Shown here: in pieces, positions 1-10,562 of the stretch
How positions within the stretch are numbered: position 1 is the stretch's first letter
Layout of the letters: every line of letters starts with the position of its first letter
NCBI GenBank assembly: GCA_037783415.1
Contig: JAZGTN010000047.1
Location: forward strand, 3,100,001 to 3,164,000
Reading direction: 5' to 3'
Length of the DNA: 64,000 nucleotides
Origin: Leptasterias polaris
Lineage: Eukaryota; Echinodermata; Asteroidea; Forcipulatida; Asteriidae
Notes under the pieces: generated by a model
What the model saw: the letters and a program-made list of their open reading frames with translations, nothing else
Database searches by the model: none
Told to the model about the DNA's origin: nothing
Translations under genes and position numbers: made by a program

Positions 1-2
1 GA

Positions 3-561
3 CTGAACGTCATATGGAGAGACAGAAATACTGGTCTGAGCTACAAAATCAGACTAATGCGCTCCCTTGTGCCATCAACATTCCTCTCTGCCTGTGAGAC
101 GTGGACCCTCACGGCAGACCTCCAACGAAGAATCCAGGCTATGGAGATGAGATGTTCCGGAAGGTCCTACAAATCTCATATACCACATACAGACCACATC
201 ACCAATGACGAAGTACGCAATAGGATTCAACAAGCCATAGGACCGTACGAGGAGCTGCTTGCAACAGTAAAGAAGAAGAAACTGAGGTGGTATGGTCACA
301 TCACCCGGTCAATTCAACAGGACTCTCAAAGACCATATTACAAGGCACATCAGTCCCTGGGAAAAGGAAACGGGAAGACAAAGGAAACGATGGGAAGACA
401 ACATCCAGGAGTGGACGGGCCTGACATTCAGTATCTCGCAGAGACTAGCGGAGGACCGCATTGGACGGCGCGCAATCGTCAATAAGTCAGCTGTGGTGCC
501 CCTACGACATACAACAAAGTACAACAGCTATCGTCCATTGAACTGCCTCTTTTTGCCTTAG
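3..561 (+). pseudogene. LINE reverse-transcriptase C-terminal fragment, frameshifted
   Basis: This is the 3' end of a non-LTR retrotransposon ORF2. The frame is already open at the window edge and reads through a tail typical of LINE polymerases: a Leu-Met-Arg-Ser block at residues 18-21, ACETWTLTADLQRRIQAMEM, then LRWYGHITRS near position 280-310. After about position 310 the family signature continues in another frame as GRQRKRWEDNIQEWTGL (about 370-430) and AIVNKSAVVPLR, so at least one frameshift has occurred and the copy is dead. The 3' tail probably runs to about 648, where a GATGATAG-like end is seen. The RNA-copying role is known for the family; the exact clade (RTE- or jockey-like) is not settled from this fragment. 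Confidence 0.85.
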
Positions 562-971
562 TGAGGGCGCTGTTTGAGCGTGTGACGTCATATGCAAGGG
601 GTCTAGTGCATGTACAGCCACAGGCCTGCTATGATCATGATGATAGTCCCCCTTAAAGGGAATGTAAATCCTGCAGAAAGTTTACTGTTTGTTTTGTTTT
701 AACTTTTCGATAAAAACAACTTTTGGACACAGCCTGTCAGCAAATTTCACACAATAAAGTGGTCATGTTTTGAAAACAACAAGAATAATATGTTTTATTT
801 CGTTCATAAAGGTCTTATTTCGATTGGGTTAATCAAAATAAGCAACGGGGTCTTCCGGGGTCTTCAAGCAACTTCGCAATGAGTTTGGCAGCACATTAGA
901 AGGATTCGTTTCCCTTGAGGATTAGTGCTTGTATGAAACTTATAAGCAGATAGTATTCAGACCAAAACTTC
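562..971. other. No gene seen; LINE tail then unique AT-rich DNA
   Basis: Up to about 648 this is probably the 3' untranslated tail of the LINE. The rest is AT-rich with no open frame, tandem repeat or inverted repeat that I could recognise. Confidence 0.4.
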
Positions 972-1351
972 TTAAAGGCACTGAACACGTTTGGTAATTG
1001 TCAAAGACCAGTATTCTCACTTGGTGTAAACCAACATATGCATAACATTAATAACAAGCCTGTGAAAATTTGGACTCAATTGGTCATTGAAGTTGCAAGA
1101 AAATGATGAAAGAAAAAACACCCTTGTTGTACAAATTAGTGTGCTTTCAGATAGGAATAAAAGGCTTCTGGCCAGAAGTGTTTTATTATTTTAGTGAGAA
1201 ATTACCTCTTTCTCAAAAACTATGTTACTTCAGAGGGAGTCGTTTCTCACAATGTTTTATACTATCAACATCTCTCCGTTGCTCGTTACCAAGTAAGTTT
1301 TTATGCTAATATATATTTTGAGTAATTACCAAACGTGTACAGTGCCTTTAA
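972..1351 (+). mobile_element. TTAA-target MITE, family A copy 1
   Basis: A 380-bp non-autonomous DNA element. It begins TTAAAGGCACTGAACACG and ends with the near-inverse CGTGTACAGTGCCTTTAA, so terminal inverted repeats of about 28 bp abut TTAA at both ends. TTAA duplication is the hallmark of piggyBac-type transposition, which I infer for this family. The ORF-like stretch inside is not conserved as protein. A second full copy in the opposite internal orientation is at 5877-6253, a degraded one at 2382-2705, and a LINE-interrupted one at 61295-62133. Confidence 0.85.
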
Positions 1352-1775
1352 ATGTATAGGATACGTCATAGATACTCCAAACATTGATGACCATAAAAAC
1401 TTACTTGGTGAGAAGCACTGCAGCTGTTGATAATTATAGTCTGTTACGCTGAGAAGTAAATCAATTTCCTTCGAAGTAAATATGATTTGGAAAATGTTTC
1501 ACCCTGAAAAGGTTTGAATCTGGGAAACGATTCAACCACGGATCATCAGATTTCTGAGGGATGGTGTCCATTCACGAATGCTGTGGCCAGAGATGCGGTT
1601 GGTACCCGCTGTCACCTCGCTAGATGTGGATGGATTGGAAGTGCCGGTGAAAATACAGTTGTTTTGCTGTTTTCTCAGCAAGTCGAAAGTAGACACCGTA
1701 TTATTGTATATTACTGTAAAAATCTGCCTGTAAATCAGCACTACATTGACAAATTTAATCTCTGATCCTACCTTT
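1348..1775 (+). mobile_element. MITE family B copy 1
   Basis: The block from ATAAAAACTTACTTGGTGAG to GATCCTACCTTTAAAG matches 49757-50177 over most of its length, including the shared core GGTACCCGCTGTCACCTCG. Both copies end in TTTAAAGGT-like sequence. The left end shares its TTAA with the right end of the family A copy, so the two elements are directly abutted, or one inserted at the other's border. No coding capacity. Confidence 0.65.
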
Positions 1776-1817
1776 AAAGGGCGTGTACAACATCGGTAAG
1801 ATTGAAAATATAAATAT

Positions 1818-2385
1818 TCACAGATTTGCACATAACTTACATGGTATAAAGATGGTCATGGTGGAAAAACTTCCCTTAAAAAAAGAGTTTTGCTTGAACG
1901 GCTATAATTTTTAGGAATTGAATAAAACTATTTGTCTTTATCACTCGTGATAAGATCCATTGTTTGAAAACAGTGAACATAGAATGGGTGATTTTACTGT
2001 TTTCTCATGACTCTGAAGACCAATTTAGCATTAAACTTTCACGGGTTTGCCATTTTATGTATTATGTTGGGTCACATCAAGTGTGGATACTGGTTATTGA
2101 CAGTGACCAATGTTGTACATGTGCTTTAATTTGTGTTTTCGATCATCACCAATATCTACTTTGTCGTTAATAACATTCGCTTAAGTCTCAACCTTCACTT
2201 CAAAAACCAATCTGCCGCTCGTTTAATTTGCATGTCTATAGGTCTCTCCGCAATGGATATTATTTTTTAGAAAAACGTGTTTCCATTTAGCTGTTACTCT
2301 ATATACCACACGCACATACTTCCACACAAGCCTACCTTTGAGACATTCGTGTACGACTATTTGACTATGAGGGGTGGGTAATTAA
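1818..2385 (+). repeat. Duplicated segment, uninterrupted copy
   Basis: This roughly 570-bp stretch is colinear with 10157-10562 plus 12583-12724. Shared landmarks are TTGGGTCACATCAAGTGTGG, TTTGTGTTTTCGATCATCAC and TCTGCCGCTCGTTTAATTTG. Positions 2236-2245 (CTATAGG) are the intact target where the second copy carries a 2-kb transposon. No open frame is conserved between the copies, so this is repeat rather than gene. Confidence 0.8.
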
Positions 2386-2705
2386 AGCACACGTGTCACA
2401 TTGGTAGTTGTCAATTACCAGTATCCATACTTGATTTTACCCAACTATAATTGAAATAACAAACCTGTGAAAGTTTAAGCTCAATCGGTTTAATGTTGGT
2501 GTCACGAGAAAAAAAAGTGGAAAAAACCTTATATGTTTTCACTGTTTTCAAACATTGAGTTTTTGACTTGCAAGACCAAAACCAATTGTTTGACTCATTT
2601 CTCAAAAACTATTGCATTCCAAGCAACAATATTTCGAAGGGAGTTTCCCACAAGGAACATCTTTATACCGTGTACGTTGTGTGCAAACCGGTGAACATTA
2701 ATTAA
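2382..2705 (+). mobile_element. Diverged family-A-like MITE
   Basis: It starts at TTAAAGCACACGTG and ends near TTAATTAA. Internal blocks (AACAAACCTGTGAAAGTTT, CTCATTTCTCAAAAACTAT) align with the family A copy at 972-1351, but the ends have drifted. Likely an old relative. Confidence 0.5.
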
Positions 2706-3051
2706 GTTTTTACCAGGGGCGGATCCAGGATTTTCCAAAGGGGGGGGGGGCGTGCAAATGTACCAAGCAGCAAATGGTGAATGCAATTTGTTGCGCCTAT
2801 GACGAGCGCGTAACGCGAAGCCCTAACGACATGGGCCGGTTCCGGGGCCTACTTAAAATATGCTCAGAAACAGTTTGGATTCTAGATGCTCTGTGAATCG
2901 ATCTCATGCAATATCTGACCACTTTAACCAATTTTGTTTTAGCAAAATCATTATTTGAACAAATATTTTCGAGTTGGGAGTCATTGATTTGAATCAGCCA
3001 TCCTGAGTTATAAAATCAAAATGCCCAGGCTACAATTAATACTTCTATTTT

Positions 3052-3733
3052 TGTGCCCGATGTAATTTTTAATCCGGGTTATGAAACTTACCGATCGAAT
3101 GCTACTGTAGGCCTACTTGTAGAAAGCCCTAATGCTAAACGTTATTTTTAAACATCAGGGATTCTTGAGGAAAATAATTGCCTTTCGAGTCACGTATTAA
3201 CAACTTGCGTGAGAACCATACTAGTCGGGTTCCCTGAACATATTCACAACATTTATACGATCTAATGGGGACCAGACTGATTTACTCAACGCGCTAAATT
3301 GAACACAGTGCTAAAGGAATTTGAATGCCTCAAAACGAAATTGAATGACCGAATTCTGAATTTGAAACGCAGTAAAAACTGGAGTAGCAAAATAGCTTTA
3401 ATTCGAACGCACGAAAATGAAATCGGCTGCTCCTTTGCCGAATTTGACCGAGTAAACCTATATCTCTTTGCGCAGACGGGCATGAGATGCACACCGCATT
3501 ACACGTAATTCACAAAACATTGATTGCGCTCGGCGCGCTGAGTAAATCAGTCTGGTCCCCATTAAATATCAGCATTTGATCGTATAACTGTGGTGGATTG
3601 TTGAGGGAACCTGACAATGGTTTTCGCGCAAGTTAATAATATTATGTGAACACCATTTTCACACTTAGGGCTTTCTACAGTAGCATTCGATCGGTAAGTT
3701 TCATAAACCGGAATAAAAATTAAATCGGGCACA
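3052..3733. repeat. Large palindrome with about 220-bp arms
   Basis: Left-arm blocks such as TTACCGATCGAATGCTACTG and GGGGACCAGACTGATTTACT reappear inverted on the right as CAGTAGCATTCGATCGGTAA and AGTAAATCAGTCTGGTCCCC. A loop of about 230 bp (3298-3530) separates the arms. Sequence drift between the arms shows it is not freshly formed. It looks like a fold-back type non-autonomous element. Confidence 0.8.
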
Positions 3734-3902
3734 CACATATGATTGCAATGGTGCTATGGCCAAGGATACGAAGTGGATAGGCCCTAATCATGGGGCTATG
3801 TCTTCACTTATCTTAATAGTTTTTCGAAGTTCGTAAGTGTAAAAGTCACATTGTATTTAGCGCGCGCGCGTGTGACCTTCCAGCCAGAAACTTCTTTGCA
3901 CA

Positions 3903-4648
3903 ATAGACTGTGCAAGTCTCGCGCGTAAGCGAACTTCCGGGACCATTGTGGTCCCAACCATATGGAGTTTTACGTTGGCAATATTTTGTTTCGTCTATTA
4001 TTTTAGTTTAACGTACTTTATGACCATGAAAATTAAATATGTTGTTGGGAATGTATTACTAAGTGATCAAAAATATGAAAGTTAAATCAATTCAACAAAA
4101 CAACGAAGAAAACCCAAGAATTAAACTTGACCTCTGCTTCCGGTTACTTGCAAAAAATTAAGAATTTGTGCCCACCTCCGATCACCAAATTTGTTTTGGT
4201 CGCGCGATGATAATCACCAGACGCTGTAATTGTCAGACGCTAAGCCTTTACATTGCAGTCTACAGTTGTAGAGGCGTCAGCGTCCTCTTTAAACTGCGTC
4301 ATGCGTTAATTCTACGCCCGTGTGATCATCGCGCGTCTGCGTTTAAACCTGCTTTTAGTGGTTGCACGTACTCGGGCGTGGATTTACAAAAGGGGTTCCT
4401 AAAAAGTTAAGATCAAATAAGCATCCTTGTCCCAGAGTTTTTAGTTTGTTTCAACAAAATCTAACAAATGATTTGTGTATTTATTATGAAAGCTAAAACT
4501 CATATTATGCAAATTGTAAAGATTATTTTTGTTGGTCAGATTTTTTCATAGATCTAATTTATAAACAATGATTTGATTTCAGAAAAAAATATGTTCTTCA
4601 CTTGACGTGTTTTCTCGCTCCGATACGCGCGAGACTTGCACAGTCTAT
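3903..4648 (+). mobile_element. TIR element family D copy 1
   Basis: A 746-bp element bounded by ATAGACTGTGCAAGTCTCGC on the left and its inverse, ending GCACAGTCTAT, on the right. The interior matches 23645-24299 over nearly its whole length and matches 21729-22280 in reverse. No transposase-like frame; the short open frame inside is not preserved between copies. Non-autonomous DNA transposon, superfamily unknown. Confidence 0.8.
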
Positions 4649-5164
4649 GTACACACACAGGTGGCATGGTCGACTTACGCTGCGGGTGTATGATCTTCAC
4701 CCCCGGACCCCGCTGTGGGCATGTGCAGGTGTTTCGCGCTTATGTTCAGTGTGTGATAAAAACACATGTCCACACACACAGATTCACGTGTAATTCCTCA
4801 TGAGACAATGTCTGTCAGTGAAATAATAGTGGTCCACAAATGAAACAAAGTGTACGAGGTACGGATTATTAGTAGTTTTTTTGAAAACAAAATACCAGGT
4901 ATGTCATTAATTTTTTCTCTCCCTCATTGTTCCCCTTTTTGGTGTCTCTCTTTTCTGTTTTTCCTCAAGCAACCAACGCCCCCCCCCCCCCCCCACTATA
5001 TCCGCCCCTGCTCATACCAATGTTATGCAAACCCTCGTCACGCTAGGCAATTTACAGTCAACAAGTTCCAGGCGATCTCCAAAAAGACAATACTAAGAGT
5101 GTCACTGTTTCTATATGGGCATCCCATGTTTCAACTCTTGTTCACGAGACAATCGACCCACAGT
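4649..5164. other. No gene seen; C-run and flanking unique DNA
   Basis: Contains the right end of the GGGGCGGAT element with a run of about 16 C (4979-4994) and otherwise unremarkable sequence. Confidence 0.4.
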
Positions 5165-5335
5165 CGTAGCCGCCAATTCAGACACGGCCTTACCTAAGCC
5201 ATGTCTGAATTAGTGGCTACAGCTCCGGCTGCAGCTGGATCATTGGTCATCGTGCGTAAAAGTATAGTAAGTCCTTAGCAAAACCCCTAGCAACAGTCGA
5301 AACCATAGCCGTAGCCGACAATTCTGTTACGGCCT
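5165..5335. mobile_element. Small MITE family E, two abutted copies or fragments
   Basis: GTAGCCGCCAATTCAGACAC at the left is followed at once by a degraded copy bounded by AAGCCATGTCTGAATTAGTG and GACAATTCTGTTACGGCC. The same ends bracket a cleaner 140-bp copy at 49297-49437. Confidence 0.65.
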
Positions 5336-5730
5336 CAAGTACAAATTTAAAAAACGCAACCCGGTTTAAGTAGTCCCGGGGCCCTACATGATTTCTACAA
5401 TATCTCTCCGCCATACAAAAATAAAGTAGGTCAATCAGAAATAAGTGGAATGTAGTAATGTACTCATCAAAATTGCCTTGATTTAAAGACGAGATGCTAG
5501 GTCCGGTTTTTGGTCGATATGACCCCAAATGTAGATTCACAATGACATTTGGAACTGGTAGGCCTACTGAGTAAAACATTTCAAATTCAGCTATATAGGC
5601 TAACTTTGACATATTAATTTACTGCTACCAACACTTATCGATACACATCTATATGAAGCCGATAATCAAGTGAGAACGCAATCCCTCTACGTAGCAAATA
5701 TTCTTATATCTTTTTTTGCTGGGGTATTTA
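5336..5730. other. No gene supported
   Basis: A 121-codon frame on the minus strand (5247-5612) overlaps the MITE and has no recognisable domain or splice context. I see no other structure here. Confidence 0.4.
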
Positions 5731-6500
5731 TATGTTTACATTGGGCAGCAGGCAGGAGAGCAAGGAGACTCTGGGAAGGCCAGGGGAGGTGAGGTGCCAA
5801 CCCATAGAGAGTGGAGTATCTAGGGCTCTACTTAAAGGCAAAGTGTACCTTTGGTTTTGGGAAGCGTTCGATTGTTTTAACGGCACTGAACACGTTTGGT
5901 AATTACTCAAAATATATATTAGCATAAAAACTTATTTGGTAACCAGCAACGGAGAGCTGTTGATAGTATAAAACATTGTGAGAAACCACTCCCTCTGAAG
6001 TATCGTAGTTTTTGAGAAAGAGGTAACTTCTCACTAAAATAATAAAAGACTTCATGCATGAAGCCTTTTATTAGCATCTGAAAGCCCACAAAATTGTGCA
6101 ACAAGGGTGTTTTTTCTTTCTTTATTTTCTTGCAACTTCGATGACCGATTCAGCCCAAATTTTCACAGGTTTGTTATTTTATGCATAATGTTGGGATACA
6201 CCGAGTGACAATACTGGTCTTTGATAACTACCAAAATTTTTCAGTGCCTTTAAGCCTATATAAATGTTGATAATAAAAACTAACCTGTGAAAATTTCATT
6301 TCACAAGGTGGTCGCCTTTTTTTAGATATCGCCGAAAATCCGGAGTGAATATGTCCATGCAGGAAGAAAAGTCCCTATTAATAGGAATACACAATCTGGA
6401 GATCTCAGATTCAAATTTGGGGCATAAAAACTGATATATTTTTACATAACTACATCAATTCTAAGTGAAATATTTCTCAAAATGCTTTCTACAGAAGTTA
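5731..6500 (+). mobile_element. Family F MITE with upstream block, interrupted by a family A MITE
   Basis: The upstream block 5731-5831 (GGAGAGCAAGGAGACTCTGG) and the element from TTAAAGGCAAAGTGTACC (5832) match 12723-13243. The match breaks at TTAA 5877-5880 and resumes after TTAA 6250-6253 with GCCTATATAAATG, so the intervening 377 bp are a later insertion. The right terminus present in the other copy is missing; similarity fades near 6500. Confidence 0.8.
5877..6253 (-). mobile_element. TTAA-target MITE, family A copy 2, nested
   Basis: Bounded by TTAACGGCACTGAACACG and CAGTGCCTTTAA. The interior is the reverse complement of the copy at 972-1351. TTAA is present at both junctions and once only at the uninterrupted homologous site 12895-12898. 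This documents TTAA target duplication directly. Confidence 0.9.
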
Positions 6501-6924
6501 TATCCAAAACCTCACTCAAAAAGTTATAAACATACCTCTTTTTTAGTTATAGGATTATAAACGCCTTACAAATGATTTACATAATTGACAAGAGGGGGTT
6601 AACTAATGTAGAGAAGCTGTAAAAGGGAAAGGAGATGGAAGGGGGAGGGCCTGAGAGGGGGGGGGGAATATTTTGCTTACCCGCCAACAATTTTAACCAT
6701 GTATTCATATTGAGTTTAAAATTGTGAACTTTATAACAAAATAGAACATACAGAGATTATTTTACCACGTTTAATTGTCCTTCCAAGTTTCATTTTACTT
6801 AGCTGTTAAGGGGTAAGGGGATGAATGGGTGGGCGGGGCATGTTGCAAAAATGCCCTTCCAGACACTTATACGATTATTAAATTGTGGTTAATGGATACA
6901 ATTGGACTATAGTTAAGACTGTAA
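6501..6924. other. No gene seen; purine-rich patches
   Basis: AT-rich with G-rich patches (AGGCCTGAGAGGGGGGGGGG near 6647-6667). No open frame or repeat recognised. Confidence 0.4.
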
Positions 6925-7190
6925 GCTAAGGTGTTTGGGCTGGGGGCTAGGGTTGGGCTGACGGCTAGGGTTTTAGGCTTTGGGGTAGGCTCGGCTGGGG
7001 TTAGGGTTTGGGCTTGGGCTATGATTTCGGCTGGGGGCTATAGGATTTGGGCTGGGGGACCTATGATTTCGGCTGGGGTGTAGGGTTTGGGCTGGGGGCT
7101 GGGGTTTGGGCTTACGGCTACGGTTTCTGCCGAGGGTTGTAGTGTAGTAGGGTTTAGGCTGAGGGCCACGGTTTCAAACGTATAAGAGTG
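6925..7190 (+). repeat. Degenerate G-rich minisatellite
   Basis: Irregular units of about 20-25 bp on the pattern GGCTGGGGNTAGGGTTTGGG recur about ten times. Many runs of three or more G lie on one strand, so G-quadruplex formation is possible. The TAGGG words resemble telomeric repeats but are not in register as TTAGGG. Confidence 0.7.
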
Positions 7191-8327
7191 CATCCACCTT
7201 CCAGAAACTTGACATTCATGATACCATATCCACCACCTCCCCCTACTCCTCTTCACATAGTCTGTTGGTGGTTTTTCTCTCCGTTTTTCATATTCAACCA
7301 GCCACTGTTGGCTCTTGATTTGTTTGAATGTGACTTACCGTCAGGTTCATACTTGTCATAGTTTAACGGTAAAAGTCAAAGAAAACCCCTCTTTGAAACG
7401 TTGAATTATTCTCGGTTAATAAATGTATTGTAATTTGAGGAAATATAAACATTATTGCTATACTAACTGTTTACAGTCAAAGAAATGATGTTTCCAATGT
7501 AAAAACAGCAACAAAGTGACACACAATGCCCCCACACAACTCATTACTGTCGTTGTTTCAAGCCTACATCTGTAAACAGAACACAAACATGGCTGCACGG
7601 GCGCCGCCATGTTGTATATATAGGTTGCACCACACTAAATAAACTCCCATAGGAACCAATGCTAAATTATAAATATTCAAAAATACTCAAAAAATCGTGT
7701 AAGTCTATCAGCCTCTTGAAAACCAATCAAACATATTTTTGGACGACTGAACTTCAGAATTCTTTTCAATTTTTGGCAAGACAGCCGTTTCCGGTTTTTT
7801 TGTTGCTAACTACCCCAGGAAAAAAAACACACGAAAATGTGTTTTTCCCAAAACCGATTTGCTGCCAGTTTTCGTGAAGCACTTCTCCACTTCCCCGGTC
7901 AAATAGGGCCATTTTTAAGGCCTAAATTTATCAAGTCTCCTTAAAAGTTGAAGCACAGAACGGGTTGTGATAGATTCTTATATTTACACAATCTATTAAT
8001 TGCATGACCCCCAAAACGTTATAATTCAAAATATACGGTGGGTTTACAAATTATGATAAGTATAGCTTGGCGCATGAATGTTAGCCTATTTAGTGTACTG
8101 CGCCCACATGACGTCAAAGTGTTGTCCTTTTGGCGCACGCCGTCAACGGCAGCAGTGTGTGTAGTTTCTCAAAACCTTGAGGTCGGGGCCTAACTGTTTT
8201 ATCGATAATTACGAAAAACTCACAAGACTTCTGAATTAAATTTAGATTTTTTTACACTTAGTGTAAAAAATATGATTGATAGCATTCCATGTTAAAGGAA
8301 ATTTCGCTCAAATACCTGTTTAAAATA
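7191..8327. other. No gene seen
   Basis: Mostly unique AT-rich DNA. The small frame at 7659-7877 shows no domain and no splice context. Confidence 0.4.
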
Positions 8328-9045
8328 TATGGGAAACTTATGAAGGTGCATCATTCGAAGGCCAATGCCAAGACCAGGGCAACAGAGGCCATGGTCTCTC
8401 ATATGAAACATGGGGACAGTGATTTAGCGCAGCATTTCGCAGTGAGTGGATAGCACATTTGTTGTTAGAGGTATCTTTTACAGGATTGGTGAAGCTGACA
8501 AGAAGTCGCAGGCAGTAATCATGTTCTGTGTGATCAACCACACACATCATGAATGAGAAACCTGAGAAAAGTGTGGTTTAATTCGTTGTGTGAGTCTGGA
8601 GAAAATAGTGAAAACCATGCACAGCTTTCATGCACCAAGTTGTCCTTATTATTTTGGTTGTATAACAACGAAATCAGCTGTGGTTGGGTTTTTTACGCTT
8701 TCAGATACAATTTTCTTGAACAATAACATCATTACAGATGAAAATATATACAGGAAAATTGTTCTTGTCGGCATTTGAATTTCATAATCAGACTAAATTC
8801 AGACTTAAATTAACAATTAAATTTTGTATCCTTACCAGTCCTAGATAACACCTTTAAGGCCGTTTCCATTTTGCAAAAGGGGAACTTCCAATTGAAAATC
8901 TTTAAGTCTATGAACAATTTATGAAGGGGCATCAAGGCCAAGACCAGTGTAGCAGAGAAACATGGCCTCATTCATTAGAATATGGAGGACAGTGATAGGG
9001 AAGCATTTCGAGTGAGTGGATAGCACCTTTGCTATTAATATCGGC
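8328..9045 (+). repeat. Direct duplication, unit about 585 bp
   Basis: About 140 bp at 8328-8470 (TATGAAGGTGCATCATTCG, GTGAGTGGATAGCAC) recurs at 8914-9045 in the same orientation with the same landmarks in order. The spacer between them is not obviously duplicated. Likely two copies of an interspersed repeat. Confidence 0.65.
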
Positions 9046-9484
9046 AAACAATTCAGGAAAACGTAAATTTGCTGCTCATAGGGTAAATATATTTTGTTCA
9101 ATGATCTTTACCACGACACTAAAACACCCTTTGCCACCTACTCTAGCAAGCTTTAAAGGGCAGTACAATATTTTTTTATTTCAATGTACTGTTCATGCAG
9201 GTTTTTATTTTGTGGGGCCTATCTGAGTGCAAGTTTAATTTTTTTTTCTCCATTCATCTCTTCTGGCTGGCCCATTATACTTTTTTAAATAATCATCCTT
9301 TGGGGCTTTATTTTTTACTGGAGAATGCATTGATTTTATCAACCTTCCGTCAATTTTTAATTATTTTTGTAATCTCTTCGGACATGTAATCTCTCGTACA
9401 ATGTTCTATTTTTACACGAATGTTTTTAATTGCCGCGCACCTTTGTAAAACCGCTTTGGCCTATAGTGTGGATATGTAGTCATT
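9046..9484. other. No gene seen
   Basis: T-rich sequence with short hydrophobic-looking frames at 9029-9389. These are explained by base composition. No repeat recognised. Confidence 0.4.
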
Positions 9485-9538
9485 GTTAGTGTATTGGTAA
9501 CGATGGCAACCGTTTGATTTGACCGCTGTTCCCATTCA
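9485..9538 (+). repeat. Copy of the segment upstream of lectin exon 1
   Basis: GTTAGTGTATTGGTAACGAT through GACCGCTGTTCCCATTC matches 13640-13692 with a few changes. One substitution (C to G) spoils the RFX-like palindrome kept in the other copy. No signal-peptide exon follows; repeats begin at about 9541. It may be a promoter relic or part of an unrecognised repeat. Confidence 0.7.
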
Positions 9539-9591
9539 CATTGGCCCAAGTTCATAGAGCTGCTTAAGCACCAAAATTAGCTAAGCACAAC

Positions 9592-9804
9592 AAAATCATG
9601 TCTTTTGCTTGGTTTAGAGCGCGCCACATGATATGTAATATTTTGGATTGTAACACTCCTTACAAAGATTCTGCCTCGTGAGACGCGCTCTAAACAAATC
9701 AAAAGGCAGGATCTTTGTAAGGAGTGTTATAATCAAAGATATTTTATTATTACATAATGTGACGCGCACTAAAGCAATCAAAAGACATGATTTTTGTAAG
9801 GGGT
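9592..9804. mobile_element. Hairpin element with about 85-bp arms
   Basis: AATCATGTCTTTTGCTTGG to TAACACTCCTTACAAAGAT on the left is mirrored on the right as ATCTTTGTAAGGAGTGTTA to CAATCAAAAGACATGATTT. A spacer near 9681-9706 repeats part of the arm (GACGCGCTCTAAAC). Just before it, 9541-9591 resembles the end of the MITE at 62856-63033. Confidence 0.75.
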
Positions 9805-10156
9805 GTTAATTGACCATTATGTTGTTGGTAAACAAACCGCGCTGGCATGTTAGCAAAACATTCAATCTTTTAACGGATGCTGTGACCAAATTCAACATTT
9901 CAACCAAACTATTGAAGCTCATTCTCCGTTATATCTGATTGAACTTGTACATTCCCATATAATCATTTATTCCTGATTGGCACTGACTCCGCAGATCAGG
10001 GAAAAAAAATTAAAAAATCAGCCTATGTCTTTACACGTGCACTAATTAAAATTGACGACGAGTATTCTCGAAAGAGATTACTGGCAAATACGGCTATTGC
10101 TGGCATCCTTTACAATTTCAACCAGTTACCATGGTAACAGAAAACATCGACAAAGC
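9805..10156. other. No gene; contains a perfect X-box-like palindrome
   Basis: GTTACCATGGTAAC at 10125-10138 fits the RFX X-box consensus (GTNRCC-AT-GGYNAC type). It has no adjacent start exon that I can see. The remainder is unremarkable. Confidence 0.4.
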
Positions 10157-10562
10157 TCACAGATCTGCACATAACTTATGGTATACAGATGGTTATTTTC
10201 TGCTTGAAATGCTATAATTTTTAGGAAATGAATAAAACAATTAGTCTTTATCTCGCGTGATAAAATCCAATGTTTGAAAACAGTAAACAAATAATAATGG
10301 AGGTTTTCACTTTTTTGTCATGACTTCGAAGACCATTTTATAGCTTAAACTTCCCTAGGTTTGCTATTTTATGTAATATGTTGGGTCACATCAAGTGTGG
10401 ATACTTGTCTTTGACAGTGACTAATGTTGTACATGTATGTGCTTTAATTTGTGTTTTCGATCATCACCAATTGAATATCTACTTTGTCGTTAATAACATT
10501 CACTAAAGTCTCAACCTTCACTTCAAAAACCCATCTGCCGCTCGTTTAATTTGCAAGTCTAT
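10157..10562 (+). repeat. Duplicated segment, interrupted copy, left part
   Basis: Colinear with 1818-2239. The match stops exactly at the TAT before the 2-kb transposon and resumes after it at 12583. Confidence 0.8.

Larger units (their letters stand above)
2714..5010 (+). mobile_element. 2.3-kb element with GGGGCGGAT ends
   Basis: The left end reads CAGGGGCGGATCCAG followed by a G run at about 2740-2752. The right end reads a C run (about 4979-4994) then CTATATCCGCCCCTG. The two are inverted copies, including the homopolymer. The interior holds a 680-bp palindrome and a 746-bp TIR element and no recognisable transposase, so it is non-autonomous and composite. The superfamily is not determined. 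Confidence 0.6.

Noticed and set aside
5247..5612. 121-codon minus-strand frame
   Set aside because: Its 3' part is MITE sequence and no domain or splice context is visible.
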